Shown: positions 22,500-37,418, counted from the first letter of the stretch. The stretch: DNA of 64,000 nucleotides from Armigeres subalbatus (GCF_024139115.2 NC_085139.1:252002067-252066066), one strand, 5' to 3'. Program-made: numbers and translations. Notes: generated by a model from the letters alone, not told the origin.

Positions 22500-25400
22500 T
22501 AGACTTGGGTAAGATTTGAACTGAACTTGGATTGGGATTTAAATTCGATTTGAATTGGATTTTGACTAAGTTTGGATTTAAATTGGATTTGGATTCGATT
22601 TGGATTGTGTTTGGATTGTATATGAATTGGATTTGATTGATTTGATTGGATCTGGATTGATTTGGACTGACCTGGACTCCGATTGACCTGGACTTGACCT
22701 GGATTGATTGACCTTTGGACCGGATTTGACTGGATTTGATCTGGATTGGACCGACTTGGTTGAATATGGACTGATTTGGACTGATTTGGATTGACCTGAC
22801 CGGATTGACTGATTTGGACCGGACTGGATTGACTGGATCTGACTTGGACTTGGACTGACTGGACTGGATTTGACCTGACCGACCTGACTGGACTTTGACT
22901 GACCTGGGATCTGACTGGACTGACCTGGACTGACCTGGACTGACCTGGACTGGACTTGGACTGACCTGACTGACCTGGACTGGATCTGGACTGACCTGAC
23001 TGGACCTGACTGACCTGGACTGACTGACTGGATCTGGACTGACCTGGACTGGATCTGGACTGGATCCTGACTGACCTTTGACTGGATCTGGACTGATCTG
23101 GACCGATCTGGACTTGACCTGGACTGGATCTGACTGACCTTGACTGACTGGACTGACCTGACTGACCTGGACTGACCTGACTGGATCTGGACTGACCTGA
23201 CTGGATCTGGACTGATCTGGACTGGATCTGGACTGACCTGGACTGACCTGGACTGATCGGACTGGATCTGGACTGACCTGGACTGACCTGGACCGGACCT
23301 GGACTGACCTGACTGACCTGGACTGACCTGGACTGGACCTGACTGACCTGACTGACTCTGGACCGACTGGACTGACCTGGACTGGATCTGGACTGACCTG
23401 GACTGGACCTGACTGGATCTGGACTGACCTGGACTGGATCTGGACCGGACCTGGACTGACCTGGACTTGACCTGGACTGGATCGACCGACTGGATCGACC
23501 TGGACCGATCCTGACCGACCTGGACCGACTGGACCGACCTGGACTGGACTCTGGACTGACCTGGACTTGACCGATCTGGACTGACCTGGACTGGATCTGG
23601 ACTGACCTGACTGGATCTGACTGGATCTGGACTGACCTGGACTGGATCTGGACTGGATCTGACCGACCTGGACTGACCTGGACTGACCTGACTGGATCTA
23701 AATCGACCTGGACTGATCTGGACTGACCTGGACTGACCTGGACTGGATCTGACTGACCTTGGACTGGATCTGGACTTGACCTGACCTGGACTGACCTGAC
23801 TGGACTGACTGAACCTGACTGGATCTGGATCCGACCTGGACTGATGCCTGGACTGAGGCGAACTGACCTGACTGGATCTGGACCGGATCTGACTGACTGG
23901 ACTGACCTGGACTGACCTTGGACCATCTGACCTGGACTGGATCTGGACCTGACCTGGACTGGATCTGACCTTGACTGACTCATGGACTGGACTTGACTGG
24001 ATCTGACCTGGACCGACTGACTGACTGGACCTGGACTGGACCTGGACTGGACCGGGCCGAACATGGACTGGATCCTGACTGATCTGACTGGACTGACCTG
24101 GACTGACTGACTGGACCTGACTGGATGGACTGATCTGGACTGGACCTGACTGACTGGACTGACCTGACCGACCTGGACTGACCTGACCTGACCTGGACTG
24201 ACCTGGACTGGACCTGGACCGGACCTGGACTGACCTGACTCGACCTGGACTGGACTGGACTGGATCTGGACTGATCTTGGACTGGATCTGACTGACTGAT
24301 CTTGGACCGATCTGACTGACCTGGACTGGATCTGGACCGATCTGACTGACCTGGACTGGATCTGGACTGACCTGGACTGACCTGACTGGATCTGGACTGA
24401 CCTGGACTGGATCTGGACTGGATCTGGACTGACCTGACTGGATCTGGACTGGATCTGGACTGGATCTGGACTGACCTGATCTGACTGGACTCTGACTGGA
24501 CTGACCTGGACTCGATCTGGACCGACTGGACTGACCTGGACTGGATCTGGATCGATCTGGACTGACCTGGACTGGATCTGACTGGATCTGGACTGACCTG
24601 GACTGACCTGACTGGATCTGGACCGACCTGGACTGGACCTGGACTGACTCTGACTGACTGGACTGGATCTGACTGGACCTGACTGGATCTGACTGAACTG
24701 GACCTGGACTGGATCTGGACTGACCTGACTGACCTGACCGATCTGGACTGGATCTGACTGATCTGGACTGGACTGACCTTGGACTGGATCTGGACTGGAC
24801 CTGGACTGGATCTGGACTGACCTGACTGGATCTGGACTGACCTGGACTGACCTGACTGGATCTGGACTGGACCTGACCGACCTGGACTGACTGGACTGAC
24901 TGACCTGGACTGATCTTGGACTGGATCTGGACTGACCTGGACCGACTGGATTGACTGGACTGACCTGGACCTGACCTGGACTGGATCTGGACTGACCTGG
25001 ACTGACCTGACTGGATCTGGACTGGATCTGGACCGACCTGGACTGACCTGGACTGGATCTGGACTGGACCTGGACTGACTGACTGGATCTGGACTTCGAT
25101 CTGGACTGACCTCTGACTGACTGGACTGGATCTGGATCGATCTTGACTGGATCTGACTGATCTGACTGGATCTGGACTGGATCTGGACTGACTCTGACCG
25201 ATCTGACTGGATCTGGACTGGATCTGGACTGGATCTGGACCGACCTGACCTGGACTGATCTGGACCGATCTGGACTGGACTCTGGACTGACCTGACTGGA
25301 TCTGGACTGACCTGGACTGGATCTGACTGACCTGGACTGGATCTGGACTGGATCTGGACCGGATCTGGACTGACCTGACTGACCTGACTGGATCTGGACT

Positions 25401-28400
25401 GACCTGGACTGGATCGGACTTGACGGATCTGGACTGACCTGGACTGGATCTGACTGGACCTGACCGATCTGGACTGACCTGACTGGACTTGACTGACCTG
25501 GACTGGATCTGGACTGGATCTGGACTGGATCTGGACTGACCTGGACTGACCTTGACTGGACCTGGACTGACCTGGACTGGATCTGGACTGACCTGACTGG
25601 ATCTGGACTGGACCTGGACCGACCTGACTGACCTGGACTGACCTGGACTGACCTGGACTGGATCTGGACTGGATCTGACCGACTTGACCTGGACTGGATC
25701 TGGATCTGACCTGACCTGGACTGACCTGGACTGGATCTGACTGATCTGACCGATCTGGACTGACCTGGACTGACTCTGACTGGATCTGGACTGGACCTGG
25801 ACTGACCTGACTGACCTGGATCTGGACTGACCTGACCTGGATCTGGATCTGACTGGATCTGGACTGACCTGGACTGGATCTGGACCTGGACTGACCTGGA
25901 CTGGACCTGGACTGACCTGGACTGGATCTGGACTGGATCTGACTGGATCTGGACTGGATCTGGACTGACCTGGACTGGATCTGACTGACTGGATCTGGAC
26001 CGACCTGGACTGATCTGGACTGGATCCTGGACTGATCTTGACCGGATCTGGACTGACTGACTGACCTGACTGGATCTGGACTGACCTGGACTGATCTGGA
26101 CTGGACCTGACCGATCTTGGACTGGATCTGGACTGGATCTGGACTGACCTGGACTGGATCTGACTGGACCTGGACTGGACTGGACTGACCTGACTGACCT
26201 GGACCGATCTGGACTGACCTGGACTGGATCTGACTGATCTGGACTGGACTGACTGGATCTGACTGACCTGGACTGACCTGGATCTGGACTGGATCTGGAC
26301 TGGACTGACCTGACTGGACCTGGACTGGACCTGGACTGGATCTGGACTGACTGGACTGACCTGGACTGACCTGACTGGATCTGACTGACCTGGACTGACC
26401 TGACCGGACTCGACCTGGATCTGACTGGATCCTGGACCGATCTGGACTGACCTGACTGGATCTGGACTGACCTGGACTGGATCTGGACTGGATCTGGACT
26501 GGATCTGGACTGACCTGACTGGACCTGGACTGACCTGGACTGGACCTGGACTGACCTGGACTGGATCTGGACTGACCTGGACTGGATCTGGACTGACCTG
26601 GACTGACCTGGACTGACCTGATCTGGACTGACCTTGACTGGATCTGGACTGGATCTGGACTGACCTTGACTGACTGACCTGGACTGACTGGACCGACTTG
26701 ACTGACCTGGACTGATCTGACTGACCTGGACTGGATCTGGACTGACCTGGACTGGATCTGGACTGGATCTGGACTGACCTGACCGATCTGGACTGGATCT
26801 GGACTGACCTGGACCGACTTGACTGGACTGACCTGGACTGGACCTGGACTGATCTGGACTGGATCTGGACTGACCTGGACTGACCTGACTGGATCTGGAC
26901 GGACTGACCTGGACTGGATCTGGACTGATCTGGACTGACCTGGACTGACCTGACCGGATCTGGACTGGACCTGGACTGGACCTGACTGACCTGGACCGAC
27001 CTGACTGGATCTGGACTGGATCTGGACTGACCTGGACTGGACTGGATCTGGACTGACCTGGACTGGACCTGGACTGGATCTGACTGACCTGGACTGGACC
27101 TGGACTGACCTGACTGACCTGGACTGACCTGGACTGGACCTGGACTGGATCTGGACTGACCTGGACTGGATCTTGGACTGGATCTGGACTGACCTGGACT
27201 GACCTGGACTGGATCTGGACTGATCTGGACTGACCTGACTGACTGATCTGGACTGACCTGGACTGACCTGGACTGACCTGGACTGGATCTGGACTGACCT
27301 GACTGACTGGACTGACTTGGACTGACCTGGACTGACCTGACTGACCTGGACCGACCTGGACTGGACCTGGACTGACCTGGACTGACCTGGACTGACCTGG
27401 ACTGGATCTGGACTGACCGATCTGGACTGACCTGGACTGGATCTTGACCGGATCTGGACTGGATCTGGACTGACCTGGACTGACCTGACGACCTGGACTG
27501 GATCTGACTCGACCTGACCGACCTGGACTGGATCTGGACTGGACCTGACTGACCTGGACTGGACCTGACCGACCTGGACCTGACTCTGGACTGACCTGGA
27601 CTGGATCTGGACCGACCTGGACTGACCTGGACCGACCTGGACCGGATCTGGACTGACCTGGACTGACCTGGACTGGATCTGGACTGGACCTGACTGGATC
27701 TGGACTGGATCCTGGACTGGACTGACTGACCTGACTGACCTGGACTGGATCTGGACTGGATCTGGACTGACCTGGACTGGATCTGGACTGACCTGGACTG
27801 ACCTGACTGGACTGGACTGACCTGGACTGGATCTGGACTGGATCTGGACTGGATCTGACCGGATCTGGACTGGATCTGACTGGACCTGGACTGGATCTGA
27901 CCGACTGACTGACTGACTGGACTGACTGGACCTGGACTGACCTGACTGGATCTGGACTGACCTGACCGACCTGGACTGATCTGGACCTGACCTGGACTGG
28001 ACTGACTGGACTGACCTGGACTGACCTGGACTGGATCTGGACTGACCTGGACTGACCTGGACTGGACTCTGACTGACCTGACCGGATCTGGACTGACCTG
28101 GACTGACCTGACTGGATCTGGACTGGATCTGGACTGACCTGACCGATCTGGACTGGACCTGGACTGGAATTTGGACCTGGACTGGACCTGACTGACCTGA
28201 CTGACTGACTGACTGACTGACCTGGACTGGACCTTGACTGGATCTGACTGGATCTGGACTGACCTGGACTGACCTGGACTGATCTGGACTGGATCTGGAC
28301 TGACCTGGACTGACCTGACTGGACTGACTGGACTGGATCTGGACTGACCTGGACTGGACCTGGACTGATCTGGACTGGACCTGGACTGACCTGGACTGAT

Positions 28401-31400
28401 CTGGACTGGATCTGACTGACCTGGACTGACCTGGACTGGACCTGGACTGACCTGACCGACTGACTGGATCTGGACTGACCTGATCGGACTGACCTGGACT
28501 GACCTGGACTGGATCTGGACTGGATCTGGACTGACCTGGACTGACCTGACTGACCTGGACTGACCTGGACTGACCTGGACTGACCTGGACTGACCTGACT
28601 GATCTGACCTGACCTGACTGACTCTGGACTGGACCCTGGACTGGATCTGACTGACTGACTGGGATCTGGACCGACCTCTGACTGGATCTGGACCGATCTG
28701 ACTGACCTGGACTGACCTGGACTGGACTGGACTGGACCTGGACTGGATCTGGACTGACCTGACCGGATCTGGACTGGATCTGGACTGGATCCTGGACTGG
28801 ATCTGACTGGACCTCTGGACCTGACCTGGACTGACCTGGACTGACCTGACCGATCTTGACTGACCTGGACTGACCTGGACTGACCTGGACCGACCTGACT
28901 GACCTTGGACTGACCTGGACTGGACCTGACTGGATCTGGACTGATCTGGACTGATCTGGACTGACTGACCTGGACTGACCTGACTCGACCTGGACTGGAT
29001 CTGGACTGACCTGGACCGATCTGGACCGACCTGGACTTGACCTGGACCTGACTGGACTGATCTGGACTGACCTGACTGACCTGGACTGGACCTGACCGAC
29101 CTGGACTGACCTGGACTGGATCTGGACTGGATCTGGACTGATCTGGACTGACCTGGACTGACCTGGACTGGATCTGGACTGACCTGGACTGACCTGGACT
29201 GGATCTGGACTGACCTGGACTGGATCTGGACTGATCTGGACTGACCTGGACTGGATCTGACCGGATCTGGACTGACCTGGACTGACCGATCTGACTGGAC
29301 CTGGACTGACCTGGACTGGATCTGACTGACCTGGACTGATCTGGACTGACCTGGACTGATCTGGACTGGATCTGGACTGACCTGACTGACCTGGACTGGA
29401 TCTGGACTGGATCTGGACTGACCTGACTGACCTGACTCGACCTGGACTGGATCTGGACTGACCTGGACTGACCTGGACCGACTTGGACTGACCGACCTGG
29501 ACTGGATCTGACTGGATCTGGACTGGATCTGGACTGACCTGGACTGACCTGGAATCGACCTGACTGACTGGATCTGGACTGGATCTGGACTGACCTGGAC
29601 TGATCTGACCGACCTGGACTGATCTGACCTGGACTGACTGGAATCTGGACTGGATCTGGACTGACCTGGACTGGATCTGGACTGACCTGGACTGACCTGA
29701 CTGGATCTGGACTGGATCTGGACTGGATCTGGACTGACCTGAACCTGGATCTGGACTGACTTGGACCGACCTTGACCGACCTGGATCTGACCGATCTTGA
29801 CCGACCTCTTGGATCTACCTGACTGGATCTGGACTGGATCTGGACTGGATCTGGACTCGACCTGGACTGGATCTGGACTGGATCTGGACTGACCTGACTG
29901 GACTGACTTGGACTGACCTGGACTGACCTGACTGGACCTGACTGACCTGGACTGGATCTGACTGACCTGGACTGGACCTGGACTGACCTTGACCGGATCT
30001 GACTGACCTGACCGGATCTGACTGATCTTGACTGCCTGACTGGATCTGGACTGGATCTGGACTTGACCTGACCGACTGACTGACTGACCTGGACTGGACC
30101 TGACCGGACTTGACTTGACTGGATCTGACTGGATCTGGACTGACTCCGACCTGACCTGGACTGACCTGGACCGGACCTGGACTGGATCTTGGACTGACTG
30201 GACTGACCTGGACTGACCTGACTGGATCTGGACTGGATCTGGACTGGACCTGGACTGACCTGGACTGGATCTGACTGGATCTGGACTGACTGACCTGACC
30301 TGACCTGGACTGACTGGACCTTGGACTGACCTGGACTGGATCTGGACTGGATCTGGACTGACCGATCTGGACTGACCTGACTGATCTGGACCGGACCTGG
30401 ACTGATCGATCTGGACTGACCTGGACTGGATCTGGACTGGATCTGGACTGACCTGGACCGATCTGGACTGACCTGACCTGGACTGACCTGACCGACTGAT
30501 CTGACTGGACTGACTGGATCCTGGACCGACCTGGACTGGATCTGGACTGACCTGGACTGGATCTGGACTGACCTGGACTGACCTGGACTGGACTGACTGG
30601 ACCGACTTGACTGACCTGGACTGGATCTTGGACTGACTTGACTGGATCTGGACTGACTGACTGGACCTGACTGACTTGGACTGGATCTGGACTGGACTGG
30701 ATCTGACTGGATCTGGACTGACCTGGACTGGACCTGACTGACCTGACTGGATCTGGATCTGAACCTGACTGGAACCTGACTGACCTGACCGGATCTGGAC
30801 TGACCTGACTGACCTGACTGGACTGACTTGGACTGACCTGGACTGACCTGGACTGATCTGGACTGGATCTGGACTGACCTGGACTGGACTGACCTGGACT
30901 GACCGGATCTGAACCGGATTCTGACTTGACCTGGACCGACTCCAATTGACCGGACCTGACTGGACTGAACTGGGCTGATCTGGACTGGATCTGGACTGAC
31001 CTGGACTGGATCTGACTGACTGGACTGACCTGGACTGGATCTGGACTGACCTGACCGATCTGGACTGACCTGGACTGGATCTGGACTGACCTGACTGACC
31101 TGACTGGACCGGACTGACTGGACTTGATCTGACTGGACTGATCTTATACTGGATCTGACTGGATCTTGACTGGATCTGGACTGACCTGACCTGACTGGAC
31201 TGACCGACTGGACTGACCTGGACTGACCTGACCGACCTGACTGGATCTGGACTGACCTGGACTGGACTGGACTGACCTGGACTGACCTGGACCGACCTGG
31301 ACTGGACTGGACTGACCTGGACTGGACCGATCTGGACCGATCTGGACTGACCTTGGACCGACTGACTGACCTGGACTGGATCTGACTGATCTGGACTGGA

Positions 31401-34370
31401 TCTGGACCGGATCTGGACTGACCTGACTGGATCTGGACTGACCTGGACTGGATCTGGACTGGATCTGACTGACCTGGACTGACCTGGACTTGATCTGGAC
31501 TGAACCTGGACTGAATCGACCTGACTGACCTGACAAGGACTGGATCTGGTACTGGATCTGGACTGGATCTGATACTGACTCCAGACCGGATCGACCGACT
31601 TGACCTGACCTGGACTGGATCTGAACCGGATCTGGACTGATCTGACTGGATCTTGACTGGATCTGACTGGACCTGGACTGGATCTGGACTGACCTGACTG
31701 GATCTGGACTGACCTGGACTGGATCTGGACTGACCTGGACTGGATCTGGACTGACTGACTGGATCTGGACCGATCTGGACTGATCTGGACTGGATCTGAC
31801 TGACCTGGACTGGATCTGGACTGGATCTGACTGACCTGGACTGACCTGACTGGATCTGGACTGACCTGGACTGACCTGGACTGGATCTGGACTGGATCTG
31901 GACTGACCTGACCGATCTGGACTGACCTGGACTGACCTGACTGGATCTGGACTGGATCTGGACTGACCTGGACTGATCCTGGACTGATCTGGGGCTGATC
32001 TGGACTGACCTGACCGACCTGGACTGGGGCCTGACTGACCTGACTGACCTGGACTGGACTGGGCCTGACTGGACCTGGACTGATCTGGACTGGACCTGGA
32101 CTGGATCTGGACTGACCTGGACTGATCTGGACTGGATCTGACTCGACTGACCTGGACTTGACTGGGCCTGGACTGGATCTGGACTGGGCCTGACTGGATC
32201 TGGACTGACCTGGGCCTGATCTGGACTGGACTGGATCGACCTGACTGACCTGGACTGACCTGGACTGGATCTGGACTGGATCTGGACTGGATCTGGACTG
32301 ACTTGGACTGACTTGGACTGGATCTGACTGGATCTGACTGACCTGGACTGACCTGGACTGGATCTGGACTTGACCGACCTGACCGACCTGGACTGGATCT
32401 GGACTGACCTGACTGACTTGACTGGACCTGGACTGGATCTGGACTGACCTGGACTGGATCTGGACTGACCTGGACTGGATCTGACTGGATCTTGGACTGA
32501 CCTGACTGACCTGGACTGACTCTGGACTGGATCTGGACTGATCTGGACTGACCTGGACTGGACTGGACTGACTGGACTGGATCTTGGACTGACTGACTGG
32601 ACCTGACTGACCTGGACTGGACTGGACTGACCTGGACTGGATCTGGGGCTGACCGACTCTGACTGGACCTGGACCGATCTGGACTGACCTGGACTGACCT
32701 GACTGGATCTGGACTGACCTGGGCCGGACCTGGACTGGACCTGACCGGATCTGGACTGGACCTGGACTGGGCCTGACCGACCTGGACTGGACTGGACTGG
32801 ATCTGGGCCTGACTGACCTGGACTGGATCTGACTGGATCTGGACTGACCTGACCGACCTGGACCTGACTGGATCTGGGACTGACCTGGACTGGACTCTGA
32901 CTGGATCTGGACTGATCTGACCTGGACTGACCGATCTGGACTGGACCTGGACTCCGACTGGACCTGACCTGGACTGGGCCTGGACTGGAACTGGACTGAC
33001 CTGGACTGGACCTGACTGGATCTGGGCTGGATCTGGACTGGCTTTGGACTGACTTGGACTGGATCTGGACTGGATCTGGACTGGATCTGACCGGATCTGG
33101 ACTGGATCTGACTGGATCTGACTGACCGACCTGGACTGGACTGGATCTGACTGACTGGACTGACTGACTGACTGACCTGGACTGGACCTGGACTGGATCT
33201 GGACTGGATCTGACTGGATCTGGACTGGATCTGGACTGGATCTGGACTGGATCTTGACTGACCTGGACTGATCTTGGACTGACCTGACTGACCTGGACTG
33301 GATCTGACCTGGACTGACCTGGACTGATCTGACTGACCTGGACTGGATCTGGACTGGACCTGGACTGGATCTGACCGACCTGGACTGACCTGATCTGGAC
33401 TGGACCTGACTGGACCTGGACTGACCTGATCAGACTCTGAACTGACCTGACCGACCTGGACTGGACCTGGACCTGGACCTGGATCTGACCTGGACTCAGA
33501 TCTGGATCTGGACTGGACCTGACCTGGACCGACCTGACCGACCTGGACCTGGACCTGGACTGGATCTGGACCGACCTGGACTGGACCTGGACTGACCTGG
33601 ACTGGACCTGACTCTGGACTGCACCTGGACTGGATCTGACTGGACCTGGACCTGGACTGACCTGGACTGACTGATCTGGTACTGGATCTGACTCTGAACC
33701 GATCTGAACTGGATCCGGACTGGACTGGACTGGATCAGGACTGATCTGGACTGGATCTGGATCAGATCTGAACTGACCTGACTGGATCTGGACTGGACCT
33801 GAACCTGATCTGACTGACCTGGACTGACCTGGACTGATCTGACTGGACTGACCTGGACTGGATCTGGACCGATCTGACTGGATCTGGACTGGATCTGACT
33901 GACCTGACTGGATCTGGACTGGACCTTGGACTGGATCTTGGACTGACCTTGACTGACCTGGACTGACCTGGACTGGATCTGGACTGACTGACTTGGATCG
34001 GACTGACTTGGATTGACTGATTTGACTGGATCTGGACTGACCTGGACCGATCTGGACTGGATTTGGACTGATTTGACTGGATTTGGACTGACTTGGACTG
34101 ACCTGACTGGATCTGGATTGACTTGACTGGATTGGATTGGATTTGATTGGATTTGATTTGACCTGGGATTGGATTGGTTTGATTGATTTGGATTGGTTTG
34201 GATTGGTTTGATTGGATTTGGATTGGTTTGGATTGGATTGATTGACGGATTGATTAGGATTAGATTTGGATTGGATTTGGATTGGATTTGGATTTGGATT
34301 CGGTTTGGATTGGATTTGGATTGGATTTGGATTCGGTTTGGATTGGATGTGGATTGGGTTTGGATTAGAT
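22500..34370 (-). repeat. 12-kb satellite block, GGATTTGGATT family on plus (AATCCAAATCC on minus)
   Basis: Nearly 11.9 kb of uninterrupted short tandem repeat. The edges (22,500-22,800 and 34,000-34,370) use the 11-bp unit GGATTTGGATT, the reverse complement of the satellite at 17,647. The core uses GGATCTGGACT (11 bp) mixed with GACCTGGACT (10 bp). GGGCCTGAC variants cluster at about 31,980-33,050. On the minus strand the core contains almost no TAA, TAG or TGA in any frame, so an open frame of 3,966 codons (22,499-34,399) spans the block, giving SRS/PVQVSPGQ-type low-complexity peptide. With mixed 10- and 11-bp units there is no conserved reading frame, so I annotate satellite, not a gene. 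Confidence 0.92.
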
Positions 34371-34668
34371 TTCCAAATTTCAAATCCAATACAAATCAAA
34401 TTTCAATCCAAAACTAATTCGAATCCATTTCAAATCCAATCTCTATCCAATCCAAATCAATTCTATATTCAATTCAAGTCCAATCCTAATCCATTTCAAC
34501 CATTTCAATCCAAATCGAATGCAATTCAAAAGCAAATCCAATCAAAATTTCCAAAAATCCAAGCACAATCCAAATACTTCCAAATCCAATCCAAATCCAA
34601 GTAATTCCAATCAAATTCGAACCAATTACAATCCAAATTCAACCAAACTCTTTTCAAATCCAATTCAA
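34371..34668 (+). repeat. 11-bp satellite, reversed block (CCAAATCC orientation)
   Basis: At about 34,370 the orientation flips from GGATTTGGATT to CAAATCCAATCCAAA, within GATTTCCAAATTTCAAATCC, and continues in diverged form to about 34,668. It forms the right-hand foldback of the big block. Confidence 0.75.
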
Positions 34669-37418
34669 ATGTTGTGTGCGGAATTTTCTCTTGTGGATAG
34701 AAACGTTTTTACGTTAGTTGTGTCAGTACTATCGAAAATAATTTGCAACTAAGTTTCAGTTAGAATCTGGAAAATGTTTTTTTTTACAATATCTTGGCGC
34801 CTAACTGCTGATACATTTATGTAGGATTTTTTCACGCCAAAATGGCATAATTTTGTCATTGCAAAATGTCGTAATACTTGAAGGTTATAAATTACGAATT
34901 GCTCATAGGCAGATTGTCTTGGATTCGAAGCCAGAATGTTTATCAATTCATTTCTTTTTATTGTCCTATTTTCAATAATGTTGGGCGCCAATATTTGTTT
35001 ATAATGTCTTTAAAAATTTTGAGAGAGTATCTGTCCCTCTCAAATTGTAGAATTAAAATTCATCTCGAAAAATGAAGCTTGAATTCGTGTCAAACAAATC
35101 TCAACTTATGTTACTTGGCAAACGTTCAATTCGTCATGTTCTACAAGTCGCTTTGCCCGCTCCCGCCGATTCACAATCCGATAGGGGAAGAACCGCTCCA
35201 TGCCGAGCTGCAATTCCTCACCGATGCGATGGATGCGGTGCATTCAGAACCAGGTCACTGCACCTCGCAAATCGTTCTCAGTTATGACACAGTTGGCTGC
35301 ATTTTCTAATCGATTTCTCGTTCGGCTGCTTGCCCGTATGTTGGTACCGAATTACACGTTTCATAAGCATCCACATCCATTTCCCGTATTTGCTTTTAGG
35401 TTAGTTAGCAAAACCACTCACCACATAGTCAAGTCAGTTACTGTCGGTTCGGTGGAGGCTTGAATCATGTTCTTCACTGCAACACTCATCGAGTAGTAAA
35501 AATGTGTTTTTGAGCTACCACCAACCAGTTACGTATCGATTGATTAAAATGGACGCTAAAATGCGCGAATTGCGTGACTACGGCCGCCATCAAAAAGTGC
35601 AAGTAATCGGTCGCAATTAGATTCGTGCCCAGCGCGGGACTTTTGCTTTTACTGCCGAGTGAGTGGTTGGTCCATTATTAAATGATAAGCCCGTCCACCA
35701 GTCGTCCAGCCTAGAAGCTCCAACATACGTGCAGCGAATGGCCATTTTCGCTTTCGCTTTTCTTCATCGTCCGACCGCAATAACAATACAAATTGGTTTA
35801 ATGGGTCGACCTTTTGATGAGCTTCAGAATCCCGCAATAAAGATACGGGAAGAAAGTAAACCCAATCAAACTGCCATCTACTGGCGTGTGCGGAAATTGG
35901 AGCAGCCGTATCGGGAAATGGATTTGAATGGGTTTGATCACCGACCGACCGCTCGGCTGCTCCATTGTTGTGGTGATGTAATTGGAGACTTTGTTGACGG
36001 TGTAAACATTGACAAATGGCTGGTGACGTTCGATCGAGGGAATCAGGGGAAACAGTGTTGCAAGATTTGCTATTTCGAAATCCCACGAACAGGAGATTCA
36101 TCGGTGGCTGGGTTTGCAAAATGCCGATAAGCCACGGCTCCCTCGTTCGCTCAAACCACGACGGAGGGTGCAAACAAAAGGCAGTTTCCCTTTCCAATTG
36201 AGTCGGGAAGCGTCTAGAACAAAGGTATTCTGCAGAAGCCATTCATTACTACATGATTGCATGTGTGTTGGGAAAAGACTGGACTGAAGCAGCGCCGTTA
36301 GATACTATTTAGAGAATGGGAAGTCACTTGGTCGGACTCAGGAAATTCGTACTTGACTGTCCCGTCGGTCGGAAGCGAAGGGACCTTAGAGGGCAACGAG
36401 CGGCACAAGCGGTGTCCGGTTGCGGAGGTTGGTTTGATTTACGAGTTTCCGTGTTTTGGTTCCCTTCGCGCCCATCGAGACTTCTGTGCACTGCACTCGT
36501 GCGATAGAACTGTGTTCGCAAAAAGAAATGTTCTTTCCATTATTAGTAACTTCGTCGTAGCCAGGCTTTTTCGCGAACTTCAGGGGTGTGGTGTCGTGGA
36601 TTCTTCGCGCTTCATGTAGGGAGTGTTTCAATGGGAAATGCCTCAGCGGACGTTCAAGCGAGGCGGTTTGAGGCGAAAGAAATGGCTTTCACCGTCGTCG
36701 TTGCAAAGTTTGGCATTTGTTTTTCGAGGGGGAAATTTTAATCTATCTGTCTGTCTAAAAGCAGCGCTCGGGAAACTTTGTATGGATGGGGGAGAAATCT
36801 ACCACCGGCAATGCGGTAAACAACGCTGCATGTCCTGTCAGGATATATCAAGCTGTCGAACCGTTCTTCCGAGTCGTTGGGGTTTATAACCTAACGACGT
36901 CAGTGATATGCAAAATTTGAACATTTAACTATGCCATAATTTCACGCAGGGGTGAATTAGAATAATTTACATACTGGATGTATACAACTTCCATCGTATG
37001 ATATTCATCATATTAATAATAAAGAAATAATGATGACAATCAGAGCATGTGGAAGCAGCTGATCCAGTTATACTTATTTTCTTTGGATACCATTTAAATT
37101 AACTTACATCCGATTGCTAGTCATATGAAGCAACCTGTTTGAAAGATTTAGCCGTTCACGTGTCACTATCGAATTTTCACGTGCCGGTTAGAAACGTGCG
37201 CTGCCGGTCTAGGGATCGACAACGGTGACTATTTCAGCAACATACCAATGCAAATTTTGCCGGACAACATCGTCAACGGCCAGTGAATATTAAATTTGAA
37301 TCTCCGGAAGATAAAATGAAAGTGTAACGTTTGAAGAAGATGATGAAACGGAGACATTAAATTTGGTGAGTCCAATATGATTTTTCAATTGCTGGGATAT
37401 TGTTTTGCATATGTAACA
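34669..37418. other. Unassigned, mostly low-copy sequence
   Basis: 2.7 kb without a recognised gene. The best open frames are 197 codons on minus (35,649-36,242) and 155 codons on plus (35,663-36,130), which overlap head to head. Neither has a domain I know. Composition is GC-balanced at 35,100-36,900, unlike the neighbouring repeats. A GTGAGT that could act as a splice donor follows an ORF-like stretch near 37,370, but nothing else supports an exon. Confidence 0.35.

Noticed and set aside
22499..34399. Calling the 3,966-codon frame a protein-coding gene
   Set aside because: The sequence is pure 10/11-bp tandem repeat lacking stop triplets on that strand. Unit lengths are not multiples of three, and no domain, start context or splice signal is visible. 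It is kept as a finding only.
35649..36242. Possible host gene on minus (197 codons) or plus (155 codons)
   Set aside because: The two frames overlap head to head, neither has a recognisable domain, and no intron signals were evident. Chance open frames in GC-balanced DNA are likely.
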